A stretch of 64,000 bases of DNA from an uncultured Bacteroidia bacterium (lineage in GTDB: Bacteria > Bacteroidota > Bacteroidia > Bacteroidales > F082), in NCBI GenBank assembly GCA_902800965.1, contig CADCGK010000008.1, forward strand, positions 1 to 64,000, written 5' to 3'. Under the pieces are notes generated by a model. The model made no database searches and was not told where the DNA came from. It saw nothing but the letters and a program-made list of their open reading frames with translations. Below are positions 43,839-52,184 of this stretch, piece after piece (the stretch's first letter is position 1; the number at the start of each line of letters is the position of its first letter). A program made the position numbers and the translations under genes.

Positions 43839-45790
43839 GAGATCGACTTGAAAAAGATCTCCGCATCTTTCCAGACTGTGTAATCGCGGGCGTACAGCAG
43901 ATTCAATTGGTTATAAAACTCGGTGCCGTTCTCAGTGCCGAGTTTTTCCAACGGGGTGGCTGGATTGTAAACACCACGACGAATCTTTGGCAACTTCTGG
44001 GTCTCATCGGTAGTATTACAGTAGCCCACCCAGGTACGGCGGCCCAACAACACTAAGATAGCGTCTTTCAGGAACCGGACGGGCTTTTTCACCACCAAAG
44101 CCAGTGGCAGCCAGAACAAGATGCTGAATCCTGAAAGGATGAAATCGAGTAAACGCTTGTTACGGCGATTGGCTACTGTGTCGATGGCTTTGATATCCAC
44201 GGTATAGAGGTCTCCCCTGGTATTGATACTGTTGCTGCCGATAATGGATAGGCTATCCTCCGGTGCGATTTTGTAATCCACATTGGAGGCGTGCCATTCC
44301 ACCATCTTGTCGATGATGACCTGATGCGGAACATCCTTCGAACAGAAAATGACCTCTGTGATCTTATAGATATTGATGATGTCAGGCACTTGGTTGATTC
44401 GCCCTATGAACCCTTCGGGGGTCTCCCCTTTGGCTTCTGAGCTGACCAAACCGATGAAGTCGGGTTTGATGGAAGTGCTTTGAATCAAGTTCTCCACGCG
44501 TTTTGCCTCTTCTGGACTGCCGATGAGGAGGAACCGTTTCTTGGCGTTGCGTTTCGAGAGGAAAGACTCCTTCCCCATCGCAATGCCGATGAGACGGATG
44601 AGGCTCATCTCCAAGGCGAGCCAGATGGTACCGAAGAGGATTAGGGCACGTGAGAAGCGCAGCGACTCGGGCAGCAAGGCGTATAGCATGAGGACGAAGA
44701 CGCTACCTATGGCCACGCCGAATACGCTCTTGCCAATGCTGTAAGGCTTGTCGTATCCTCCAGCGAAGAAGGTGCTTAACAGCCATATCAGGATATAGGC
44801 GGGTAGCACCACGGCGAAAAGTATGGTTGGATAACTCCCCGTTCCCTCATAAACAGTCATCTTGCCCCAGAAATAGCTGATGGCAGCCAGACCTCCATAG
44901 CCTAGCACGGCATCTAGGAAAGGGATGGCGATCTTGTGGAAGAACTGGGATACCAAGGCCAAGAATGCCTTGAAATAGATGGCCATGTTGATGAAGAAGG
45001 AGAACCAGAAGGCGCGTTTTTGCCCGAAGTGTTTCTTGGCGAAGATCTCCATGGCCTTGTAGAATACAAAGACGTAGTTGACGCTGGTCTTCTTGGTACT
45101 CTCGCCTTTATAGTGGATGATGCGTGTCTCCGGGAAATAGTAGTTCTTGTAGCCTCCTTGCGTGATGCGATAAGAGAGGTCGATGTCCTCGCCGTACATG
45201 AAGAAAGTCTCGTCGAGGAGCCCCACCTTATCCAAGGTCTCCCGACGCATCAGCATGTAGGCTCCAGCCAGGATCTCCACCTCGTTGGTCTCATCGTTGG
45301 AAAGGTGACCCATGTAATAATGTGCGAAGCGCTTGGAGTGCGGAAACAGCTTGGCAAGGCCGAACATTTTGTAGAAGGCGGCAGCCGGAGTGGGCAGTCC
45401 TCGTTTGGATTCAGGGAGGAAGTTGCCCTTGCCATCGACCATCTTCACGCCGAGGCCGCCTGCATCAGGATGGGCGTCCATGAAGGCGATGCATTTTGAG
45501 AAGGTGTCGTCCTCCACCACCGTGTCGGGGTTGAGCAGAAGCACGTACTCTCCCGTGGATATCCTGATAGCCTGGTTGTTGGCGCGGCTGAAGCCGACAT
45601 TCTCCTTGTTGGCGATGACCTTCACCTCGGGGAACTTCTCCGCAAGCATCTTCAGCGAGCCGTCCACGGAGTTGTTGTCGACCACAAACACCTCGCCCTC
45701 GATGCCTTGCATGGCGCGGCGGACAGAGTTGAGGCATTGTTCCAAGAACAACTCCACGTTATAGTTGACGATGACTACGGATAGCTTCAT
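43832..45790 (-). CDS. GT2 glycosyltransferase fused to a sugar-transferase-like membrane region
   Basis: 652 aa from the ATG at 45790. N-terminal GT-A domain (about 1-260): SVVIVNYNVELFLEQCLNSV, VVDNNSVDGS, NKENVGFSRANNQAI, LLNPDTVV (DxD-like), FMYGEDIDLSYRI. A set of transmembrane helices follows (about 265-395), then a Rossmann-like stretch (RFLLIGSPEEAKRVENLI). A PglC/WbaP-like membrane segment (NRRNKRLLDFILSGFSILFWLPLALV) has no clear catalytic Asp-Glu dyad. It probably builds a cell-surface polysaccharide or lipid-linked glycan. A flippase gene is divergent from it. Confidence 0.82.
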   Translation of the reverse strand: MKLSVVIVNYNVELFLEQCLNSVRRAMQGIEGEVFVVDNNSVDGSLKMLAEKFPEVKVIANKENVGFSRANNQAIRISTGEYVLLLNPDTVVEDDTFSKCIAFMDAHPDAGGLGVKMVDGKGNFLPESKRGLPTPAAAFYKMFGLAKLFPHSKRFAHYYMGHLSNDETNEVEILAGAYMLMRRETLDKVGLLDETFFMYGEDIDLSYRITQGGYKNYYFPETRIIHYKGESTKKTSVNYVFVFYKAMEIFAKKHFGQKRAFWFSFFINMAIYFKAFLALVSQFFHKIAIPFLDAVLGYGGLAAISYFWGKMTVYEGTGSYPTILFAVVLPAYILIWLLSTFFAGGYDKPYSIGKSVFGVAIGSVFVLMLYALLPESLRFSRALILFGTIWLALEMSLIRLIGIAMGKESFLSKRNAKKRFLLIGSPEEAKRVENLIQSTSIKPDFIGLVSSEAKGETPEGFIGRINQVPDIINIYKITEVIFCSKDVPHQVIIDKMVEWHASNVDYKIAPEDSLSIIGSNSINTRGDLYTVDIKAIDTVANRRNKRLLDFILSGFSILFWLPLALVVKKPVRFLKDAILVLLGRRTWVGYCNTTDETQKLPKIRRGVYNPATPLEKLGTENGTEFYNQLNLLYARDYTVWKDAEIFFKSISR

Positions 45791-45805
45791 GTTTGAAAAA
45801 TCGGT

Positions 45806-45813
45806 CAAAATTA
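45806..45813 (-). promoter_or_regulatory. -7 promoter element for the glycosyltransferase
   Basis: Minus strand TAATTTTG. It overlaps a longer in-frame start at 45808, so the ATG at 45790 is used. Confidence 0.55.
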
Positions 45814-45866
45814 GGAAATTTTCTCACAAGGACCTTTTTAATAACGAATAATCTCGAAAAGAATTG

Positions 45867-45874
45867 TATTTTTG
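45867..45874 (+). promoter_or_regulatory. -7 promoter element for the flippase
   Basis: TATTTTTG only 4 nt before the ATG at 45879, giving a very short or absent leader. Confidence 0.55.
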
Positions 45875-45878
45875 AAGC

Positions 45879-47171
45879 ATGTTTAAGAAGATACTTGGTA
45901 CAGGCGTCACGAGGGTGCTGAACCTGCTGATCGGCTTCATCACCATGCTGATGGGTACGAAGGTGCTCGGCGCGGCGGAATGGGGCATTGGCTTCACGGT
46001 GTTGACGGACCTCACTTTCCTGTTGATCGGTGTGGAGTTGATTGCAGGGAATGGCTTGGTGTATTTCACGCCAAGGAAGAAGCTCACTACCCTGATGGCA
46101 GTGTCATACGCATGGATCATTGTGGTGATCGTCTTGTATGCCATCCTGTTCTGGATCCTTTCCTACTTTCCAGTCACCTTCGATCGTATCGTTCCCAAGG
46201 GATATGAAGTCCTTACCTTGCTTCTTGTGTTGGTCTATAGCTTCCATGAGTTTAACCTGAATATATTCCTGGGCAAGGAAAAGGTAAGCACTTATAATTG
46301 GATTTTCCTCTTGCAGATACTCGTTCAGGTTTGCTCGATGGCCTTGTTCATTTTCGTATTCCATATCCATGATGCGCATGCCTTTGTCTATTCGCTGCTT
46401 TGCGGCTATTCGACGGCGTTTGTCGTCGGTTTCATAGTGTTGATGCCCATGGTTTCCAAAGTCGGTTATGATCCGTTTTTTCTTACCGCCAAAGAAATGC
46501 TGCGATATGGCGCTGTCATCCAGTTATCGATGTTGGTGAGCACCTTGAACCGTCGTATGAGTATTTATCTCTTGCGACAGCATTGCACCGACGCTGCGGT
46601 GGGCGTGTATGGCGCTGGGTCGCAGGTTGGCGAGGGTGTGAAGGTTTTCGGAGTGAGTGTCTCGATGGTGCAGTTCTCCAAACTGAGCAACCTCAGCGAT
46701 GAGGAAAAGATTGTGAAATTGACCGTTAAGTTTTTGAAGATCACTGTAGTGTTGACCTTGGTTGCCTTGGTGGCCATTGCATTGCTGCCAGTGGGTTTCT
46801 TCACATGGTTATTCTCGGACGCATTCGGTCAGGTCAAGCTCATCATCCTGCTGATGTCCCCGGGGCTCTTGTTTGCTTCGGCGCAACTGATCTTCGCCAA
46901 TTATTTCATGGGGACAGGCAAGCCGAAATACAATCTGTATGCATCACTTGTAGGCTTGGCCGTGACAATCCCCATCACCCTTCTCTTGATCCCACGGATG
47001 GGCATCCAAGGAGCAGCCATCTCGTTCTCTTGCACCTATTTTGCTATCATCATTTACCAATGGTTTGTCTTTAAAAGACTCACGAATGTGAAGGCGAAGG
47101 AATTGTTGCTGACGAAAGAGGATTGGAGTTGGTTCAAAGAGGAATTATTTGCTATCTTTGCAAAAAAATAG
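45879..47171 (+). CDS. Polysaccharide flippase (Wzx/MATE-like)
   Basis: 430 aa with about twelve transmembrane segments, starting with GVTRVLNLLIGFITMLMGTKVLGAAEWGIGFTVLTDL. That segment resembles the first helices of the Wzx/RfbX oligosaccharide-flippase family. The C-terminal half has GQVKLIILLMSPGLLFASAQLIFANYFMGTGKPKYNLYASLVGLAVTIPITLLLIPRMGIQGAAISFS, a strong family match. It presumably moves lipid-linked glycan across the inner membrane, working with the divergent glycosyltransferase. The parE promoter lies in its 3' end. Confidence 0.85.
   Translation: MFKKILGTGVTRVLNLLIGFITMLMGTKVLGAAEWGIGFTVLTDLTFLLIGVELIAGNGLVYFTPRKKLTTLMAVSYAWIIVVIVLYAILFWILSYFPVTFDRIVPKGYEVLTLLLVLVYSFHEFNLNIFLGKEKVSTYNWIFLLQILVQVCSMALFIFVFHIHDAHAFVYSLLCGYSTAFVVGFIVLMPMVSKVGYDPFFLTAKEMLRYGAVIQLSMLVSTLNRRMSIYLLRQHCTDAAVGVYGAGSQVGEGVKVFGVSVSMVQFSKLSNLSDEEKIVKLTVKFLKITVVLTLVALVAIALLPVGFFTWLFSDAFGQVKLIILLMSPGLLFASAQLIFANYFMGTGKPKYNLYASLVGLAVTIPITLLLIPRMGIQGAAISFSCTYFAIIIYQWFVFKRLTNVKAKELLLTKEDWSWFKEELFAIFAKK
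47153..47160 (+). promoter_or_regulatory. -7 promoter element for parE inside the flippase 3' end
   Basis: TATCTTTG followed by C, 18-25 nt before the parE ATG, within the last codons of the flippase gene. Confidence 0.6.
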
Positions 47172-47177
47172 ATTTTG

Positions 47178-49121
47178 ATGACAAACGAACCTTTTGAAGA
47201 GAATCAGGATATTTTCAACCAGCCGGAAATGCCTCCAACCGTAACGGAGGATTACGGCGATGACAAGATCGTGCATCTGGAAGATATGGAGCACATCCGT
47301 CGCCGACCGGGCATGTATATTGGAAAGTTGGGCGACGGCGCCTCGCAGGACGATGGCATCTACGTGTTGATCAAAGAGGTGATCGACAACTCGATCGATG
47401 AATTTACCTCGGGCTATGGCAAAAAGATCGAACTCACTATCAATAAGGCAGAGAAAAAGGTCTCCATCCGCGACTACGGACGCGGCATCCCGCAAGGAAA
47501 GCTGGTGGAAGCCGTTTCCCAACTCAACACCGGCGCCAAGTACGACAGCAAGGTGTTCCAGAAGTCAGTGGGGTTGAATGGCGTGGGTACCAAGGCCGTC
47601 AACGCCCTCTCCTCTTACTTCAAGGTGCAGTCCATCCGCGAAGGCAAGACCCGTATCGTGGAATTCGCCCAAGGCAAGGTAACCAGCGACACGGGCATCA
47701 TCCCCTACAATAACCCCGAAGAGACAGGCACGCTGGTGGAGTTCATCCCCGACAGCGCCCTCTTCGGCAACTACCACTATGTGGATGACTACGTGGAGAA
47801 AAGGGTCTGGAACTATGCCTACCTCAACCGTGGCCTGACCATGGTCTATAACGACAAGCGCTACTACTCGAGGAATGGCCTGCTCGATCTCTTGCAGAAC
47901 AACATGGAAGGCGAAGGCCTCTACCCCATCATCCATATCAAAGACGGTGACTTTGAGGCAGCATTCACCCATGTCAACAACCAATCGAGCGACTACTTCT
48001 ACTCCTTCGTCAACGGCCAACATACCACCGAAGGCGGCACCCACCAGTCGGCTTTCCGTGAAGGTTATGCCCGCGTGGTGCGCGAGTTCTTCCAAAAGGA
48101 ATATGAGCCTGCCGACATCCGTCAGGGTTTGATATGCGCCCTCTGCGTAAGGATCCAAGAGCCCGTGTTCGAAGCCCAGACCAAGACGAAGCTGGGCTCT
48201 ACGCACCTCGCTCCCAACAACCCCGACGGCACCAACGACAGCCCCTTCCTCAAGACATACGTCTTCGACATCCTGAAACGGCATCTCGACAATTACCTGC
48301 ATAAAAACCCCGATACGGTGTCGGTCCTGCAAGCGAAGATCCAAGCCAACGAGAAGGAACGTAAAGAAATCGCCGGCATCAAGAAAGCTGCCCGTGAGAG
48401 CGCCAAGAAAGTCAGCCTGAACAACAAGAAACTCCGCGACTGCCGTATCCACTTGAATACCAACCACGAGAAACGCTTGGAAAGCACCATTTTCATCACC
48501 GAGGGCGACTCCGCTTCGGGAAGCATCACCAAGAGCCGCGACGTGCAGACACAAGCCGTGTTCAGCCTGCGCGGTAAACCGTTGAACTGCCTTGGCATGA
48601 CCAAGAAGGTTTGCTATGAGAATGAGGAATTCAACCTGCTGCAAGCTGCCTTGAATATTGATGAAGACATCGAGAACCTGCGTTACAACAACATCGTGAT
48701 CGCTACCGATGCCGATGTCGATGGCATGCATATCCGCTTGCTGATGCTCACCTTCTTCCTTCAGTTCTATCCCGATTTGGTGAAGAACGGCCATGTCTAT
48801 ATCTTGCAGACTCCCCTTTTCCGCGTGCGAAACAAGAAGGAGACCTATTATTGCTATACCGAAGAGGAACGCATCGACTCCATCGTGAAATGCGGTAAAC
48901 AGGCCGAGATCACCCGATTCAAAGGTCTCGGTGAGATCTCTCCCGACGAGTTCCGTGCCTTCATCGGTCCCAACATGCGGCTGGAGCCGGTGATCCTTCA
49001 ATATGACTTTGGCATTAAGGAGTTGCTGAAGTATTACATGGGGAATAATACGCCGGAAAGGCAACGGTTTATCATCGAGAATCTGAGGATCGAGGATGAT
49101 ACCTATATAGACAAGGTTTAG
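47178..49121 (+). CDS. parE: Topoisomerase IV subunit B-like (type IIA) ATPase
   Basis: 647 aa from the ATG at 47178; the TTG at 47175 is rejected. GHKL ATPase: [54 protein letters not shown]. Transducer domain and TOPRIM with TEGDSASGS and [19 protein letters not shown]. The C-terminal end [22 protein letters not shown] is like Bacteroidota ParE rather than GyrB. It decatenates and relaxes chromosomes with ParC, which is not in the window. ParE is the better call, but GyrB-like is possible. Confidence 0.88.
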   Translation: MTNEPFEENQDIFNQPEMPPTVTEDYGDDKIVHLEDMEHIRRRPGMYIGKLGDGASQDDGIYVLIKEVIDNSIDEFTSGYGKKIELTINKAEKKVSIRDYGRGIPQGKLVEAVSQLNTGAKYDSKVFQKSVGLNGVGTKAVNALSSYFKVQSIREGKTRIVEFAQGKVTSDTGIIPYNNPEETGTLVEFIPDSALFGNYHYVDDYVEKRVWNYAYLNRGLTMVYNDKRYYSRNGLLDLLQNNMEGEGLYPIIHIKDGDFEAAFTHVNNQSSDYFYSFVNGQHTTEGGTHQSAFREGYARVVREFFQKEYEPADIRQGLICALCVRIQEPVFEAQTKTKLGSTHLAPNNPDGTNDSPFLKTYVFDILKRHLDNYLHKNPDTVSVLQAKIQANEKERKEIAGIKKAARESAKKVSLNNKKLRDCRIHLNTNHEKRLESTIFITEGDSASGSITKSRDVQTQAVFSLRGKPLNCLGMTKKVCYENEEFNLLQAALNIDEDIENLRYNNIVIATDADVDGMHIRLLMLTFFLQFYPDLVKNGHVYILQTPLFRVRNKKETYYCYTEEERIDSIVKCGKQAEITRFKGLGEISPDEFRAFIGPNMRLEPVILQYDFGIKELLKYYMGNNTPERQRFIIENLRIEDDTYIDKV

Positions 49122-49217
49122 TTCAGGCCGACATGTTTAATAATTTGTATCCAATTTTTCAATAATTTATTGAAAATATATCAACATATAGTTCTTGACG
49201 GTTTTTGTCGCTCAAGG

Positions 49218-49225
49218 TATCTTTG
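49218..49225 (+). promoter_or_regulatory. -7 promoter element for the PBECR-like gene
   Basis: TATCTTTG with TTG at 49195-49197 about 20 nt upstream. The longer frame starting at 49195 begins inside the -33 element, so the ATG at 49246 is used. Confidence 0.7.
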
Positions 49226-49245
49226 CAATTATTTGTATTCATACT

Positions 49246-49710
49246 ATGAACGAAAAGAAACCCTACAACAAAGAACGCCAGACCAAGATTTCCTTTTCGG
49301 AATTGGTTGAACTTATCGGCACGACCTGTGATTACAAGTTTTGTATTGTGGACGATAACATTGACGACGAGTTAATGAAGCTTGCCGCCAAGCATGGAAT
49401 TGATCTGACTGGTTATAAACATGTTATTGAGACCTCGGGAGTTCAACATTCCGAGAAAAGACATGGGCGAAGTAGCAACGACCGTACTCCCTTGACTTTG
49501 GAGGATTACCTGCTTGTTCCTTACATTATTAAAAACAGAGATAAACTTAGTATCTCGACATCAAAAACTCGTCAGAGAGAATCAACAGTACTTGTCTATG
49601 AGAAACAGATAGGTCTGTCTTTCTATTACGTGGAAGAGATTCGTGTTGGGAAAAAGAGCTTGGCATTTCAAACCTTGTATAAACGAACATCAAAAAACCC
49701 CTCAGAGTGA
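49246..49710 (+). CDS. Putative PBECR-type (barnase/colicin E5-like) endoribonuclease
   Basis: 154 aa from the ATG at 49246. No signal peptide. The pattern HVIETSGVQHSEKRHG, then LTLEDYLLVPYIIKNRDKL, then VLVYEKQIGLSFYYVEEIRVGKKSLAFQTLYK, resembles the PBECR nucleases. Those are usually found as C-terminal domains of phage Mu gpF-like head proteins. Conserved His, Arg, Glu and Thr are in the expected order. Here the domain stands alone, with its own strong promoter and a terminator shared with an opposite candidate RNA. It looks like cargo: a toxin or domesticated nuclease. Coding looks more AT-rich than its neighbours. Assignment rests on motif memory, so confidence is moderate. Confidence 0.55.
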   Translation: MNEKKPYNKERQTKISFSELVELIGTTCDYKFCIVDDNIDDELMKLAAKHGIDLTGYKHVIETSGVQHSEKRHGRSSNDRTPLTLEDYLLVPYIIKNRDKLSISTSKTRQRESTVLVYEKQIGLSFYYVEEIRVGKKSLAFQTLYKRTSKNPSE

Positions 49711-49805
49711 GGGGTTTGTTCTGTTATCGCGGAGGGTGCATCCTTTCGGCCGCCCCTTTACGTCTTGATAATCATTTCATTTTTCATTCCGTTTCCGCGA
49801 CCAAC
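49692..49805 (-). ncRNA. Candidate small RNA convergent to the nuclease gene
   Basis: On the minus strand a TTG-N19-TATCTTTG promoter (49841-49839 and 49819-49812) is followed by about 110 nt without a convincing gene, then a terminator hairpin with T-run. The RNA folds with a closing TCGCGGA/TCCGCGA stem (49800-49794 with 49734-49728), inner GGG/CCC and a CC-GAAA-GG tip. It matches neither SRP RNA nor other RNAs I can recognise. Expression is inferred. Confidence 0.5.
49695..49720. terminator. Bidirectional terminator
   Basis: 10-bp stem AAACCCCTCA/TGAGGGGTTT with loop GAG. The nuclease gene's stop codon is inside it. Read leftwards it is followed by a T-run, so it terminates the minus-strand candidate RNA best. 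Confidence 0.85.
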
Positions 49806-49811
49806 TGATGG

Positions 49812-49819
49812 CAAAGATA
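49812..49819 (-). promoter_or_regulatory. Strong -33/-7 promoter of the candidate ncRNA
   Basis: Minus strand TATCTTTG with TTG at 49841-49839, exactly 19 nt upstream, as good as the tRNA promoter at 22710. Confidence 0.75.
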
Positions 49820-49862
49820 CAACAAATTTCATTTCTCGCAACGCTTTCTTGATAAATTAACG

Positions 49863-49870
49863 TATTTTTG
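49863..49870 (+). promoter_or_regulatory. -7 promoter element for the prolyl oligopeptidase
   Basis: TATTTTTG, 31 nt before the ATG at 49902. Confidence 0.6.
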
Positions 49871-49901
49871 TCCGACGAATCTTTAAATATCAAATAATAA
49901 A

Positions 49902-52040
49902 ATGAAAAAAGCAATCTTAATCATGGGAAGCGTAATTGCTTTGGCTGCTTGCCAAGAGAAGCCCCAGCCACGTTATCAGGTGGCACAATATCCTGAGACC
50001 TTCAGGGATGAAACCGTTGTTGACGACTACTTCGGGACCAAGGTCGCCGATCCGTATCGTTGGCTCGAAAACGATACGTCGGAGCAGACCACAGCATGGG
50101 TCAACGCCCAACGTGCCGTGACAGACGACTACCTCAGCCATATCCCCTTCCGCGGCGCCATCAAGGAGCGCCTGACAACGCTGATGAACTATGAGCGTTA
50201 CAGCGCACCCCACAAACGTTTTGGCCGTTACATCTACAGCAAGAACGACGGTCTTCAGAACCAGAGCGTGATCTACATTCAGTATCCCGACCAAGAACCC
50301 GAGGTGCTGCTTGACCCCAATAAGCTCTCCGATGACGGCACCGTGGCCTTCGGTGGCGGTTCGCAGTCGAACGACGGCAAGTATTATGCTTATCTGATCC
50401 AACGCAGCGGCTCCGACTGGGTGGAGATCTATGTGATGGACATCGCCACTAAAGAGCTCCTTCCCGACCATATCGAATGGGCCAAGTTCACCGGTGCTTC
50501 TTGGTACAAGGACGGTTTCTTCTATGCCGCTTACGACAAACCTGTCGCCGGCAAGGAATTCAGCAACGTGAACGAAAACCACAAGATCTATTACCACAAG
50601 CTGGGCACTAAGCAGGACCAAGACCAGCTGTTCTACAGCAACCCTGCACAGCCACGCTATTTCCATCAGGTCGATCTTACGGAGGATGAACATTACATGT
50701 TCCTCTTCGAGAGCGGCCAAGGCGCCGGTAGCACCTTGTGGATCCGTGATATGCAAGATCCTAAGGGCAAGTTCGTGCAAATCGCAGACAACATGGATTA
50801 CCAGTATATGCCTATCGATGTCATTAACGATGAGATCTACATCTATACCAACTATGATGCACCCAAGGGTCGCGTGGTCAAGGTTTCAGCCAAGGCTCCC
50901 CAGATGGAGAATTGGAAGGACATCATCCCCGAGTCGGACAACGTGCTGGTCTCGGCTCAACTGGCCAATGGCAAAATGATTGTCACCTACGACAAGGATG
51001 CAGCCAACCATGCCTACGTCTATACCATGGACGGCGAGCAACTCCATGAGATCGCCCTGCCTACCTACGGCGAAGTCGGCTTCAGCTGCCGTTACGACGA
51101 GCCTGAGGTTTACTACGGCTTCACCTCGTTTGTCTATCCGACCACCATCTTCAAATATGACATCGACTCCAATGAATCCACGGTGTTCCGCGCTCCAGCC
51201 GTCGATTTCGACCCCGAGGCGTTTGCCACAGAACAAGTTTTCGTCATCAGTAAGGACGGTACCAAGGTGCCGATGTTCCTGACCTACAAGAAGGACTTGA
51301 AGATGGACGGCAAGAACCCCACCCTGCTTTACGGCTACGGCGGCTTTAACATCACCTTGAATCCAGGCTTCAGCACATCTCGCCTGCCTTTCTTGGAGAA
51401 TGGCGGCATCTATGCCCAGATGAACCTCCGCGGCGGCAATGAGTATGGCGAAGAATGGCATCTGGCTGGTACCAAGCTCGAGAAGCAGAACGTGTTCGAC
51501 GACTGTATCGCCTGTGCCGAATACCTGATTCAGAAGAACTACACCTCACCCGATTATCTTGCCTTGAACGGCGGATCGAACGGTGGACTGTTGGTGGGTG
51601 CCGTGGTGAACCAACGCCCTGACCTCTTCAAGGTGGCCGTGCCTCAGGTGGGTGTGATGGACATGCTGCGTTATCATCTCTTCACCATCGGTTGGAACTG
51701 GGCCAGCGACTATGGCACCAGCGAGGACGACGAAGCCATGTTCAAGGCTTTGTATGCCTACTCACCGCTGCATACCATCAAGAGTGGTGCCGACGTGCAC
51801 TATCCTGCCATCATGGTGACTACCGCCGACCACGACGACCGTGTGGTTCCCGCCCACAGCTTCAAGTATGCCGCTGCACTGCAAGCTGCGCAGACTGGCG
51901 ATGAGCCGAAGATCATCCGTATCGACAGCAAAGCCGGTCACGGCGGTGGCAAGCCGATCGCCAAGGTGCTGGAGGAACAAGCGGATATCTATTCGTTTAT
52001 CCTGTATAATATGGGGGTAGAATACGGAAGTCAGAAGTAA
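49902..52040 (+). CDS. Prolyl oligopeptidase family (S9A) lipoprotein
   Basis: Cleaves short peptides after proline. 712 aa. Lipoprotein signal MKKAILIMGSVIALAAC. S9 N-terminal beta-propeller (about 35-430: YPETFRDETVVDDYFGTKVADPYRWLEND). Alpha/beta hydrolase with YGYGGFNITLNPGFS, NLRGGNEYGEEWH, the serine in NGGSNGGLLVGA, the Asp in TTADHDDRVVPAHS and the His in KAGHGGGKP. Probably periplasmic, where it degrades imported peptides. Its last codons fall in a heptamer repeat that runs into a 114-bp palindromic element. Confidence 0.93.
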   Translation: MKKAILIMGSVIALAACQEKPQPRYQVAQYPETFRDETVVDDYFGTKVADPYRWLENDTSEQTTAWVNAQRAVTDDYLSHIPFRGAIKERLTTLMNYERYSAPHKRFGRYIYSKNDGLQNQSVIYIQYPDQEPEVLLDPNKLSDDGTVAFGGGSQSNDGKYYAYLIQRSGSDWVEIYVMDIATKELLPDHIEWAKFTGASWYKDGFFYAAYDKPVAGKEFSNVNENHKIYYHKLGTKQDQDQLFYSNPAQPRYFHQVDLTEDEHYMFLFESGQGAGSTLWIRDMQDPKGKFVQIADNMDYQYMPIDVINDEIYIYTNYDAPKGRVVKVSAKAPQMENWKDIIPESDNVLVSAQLANGKMIVTYDKDAANHAYVYTMDGEQLHEIALPTYGEVGFSCRYDEPEVYYGFTSFVYPTTIFKYDIDSNESTVFRAPAVDFDPEAFATEQVFVISKDGTKVPMFLTYKKDLKMDGKNPTLLYGYGGFNITLNPGFSTSRLPFLENGGIYAQMNLRGGNEYGEEWHLAGTKLEKQNVFDDCIACAEYLIQKNYTSPDYLALNGGSNGGLLVGAVVNQRPDLFKVAVPQVGVMDMLRYHLFTIGWNWASDYGTSEDDEAMFKALYAYSPLHTIKSGADVHYPAIMVTTADHDDRVVPAHSFKYAAALQAAQTGDEPKIIRIDSKAGHGGGKPIAKVLEEQADIYSFILYNMGVEYGSQK

Positions 52041-52060
52041 GAAGACAGAAGACGGAAGAA
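52026..52060. repeat. Heptamer tandem repeat, AGAAGAC type
   Basis: Five units: GGAAGTC, AGAAGTA, AGAAGAC, AGAAGAC, GGAAGAA. The first two include the end and stop codon of the peptidase gene; the array abuts the palindromic element at 52061. Confidence 0.65.
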
Positions 52061-52174
52061 GGTGCGGTAGCCGTCATTGCGAGGAGGAACGACGAAGCAA
52101 TCCATAATTAACGACAAGTGGATTGCCACGTCGCTCCGCTAAGCTCCGCTCCTCGCAATGACGGCTATCGCACC
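52061..52174. repeat. 114-bp REP/MITE-like palindromic element
   Basis: Arms of 25 bp at 52061-52085 and 52150-52174 pair with a single G-U. A second inner pair is GCAATCCA/TGGATTGC. The arm core GTCATTGCGAGGA and the motif GAAGCAATC resemble palindromes scattered in many genomes. No coding capacity. It lies between convergent genes. Confidence 0.85.
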
Positions 52175-52184
52175 ATCATTTTTA

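Noticed and set aside
47565..49064. 499-codon open frame opposite parE
   Set aside because: Antisense to the well-supported ATPase/TOPRIM gene; no motif and no promoter. Shadow.
49692..49805. Signal recognition particle RNA
   Set aside because: A GAAA-tipped hairpin was suggestive, but the conserved SRP domain IV internal loops are absent.
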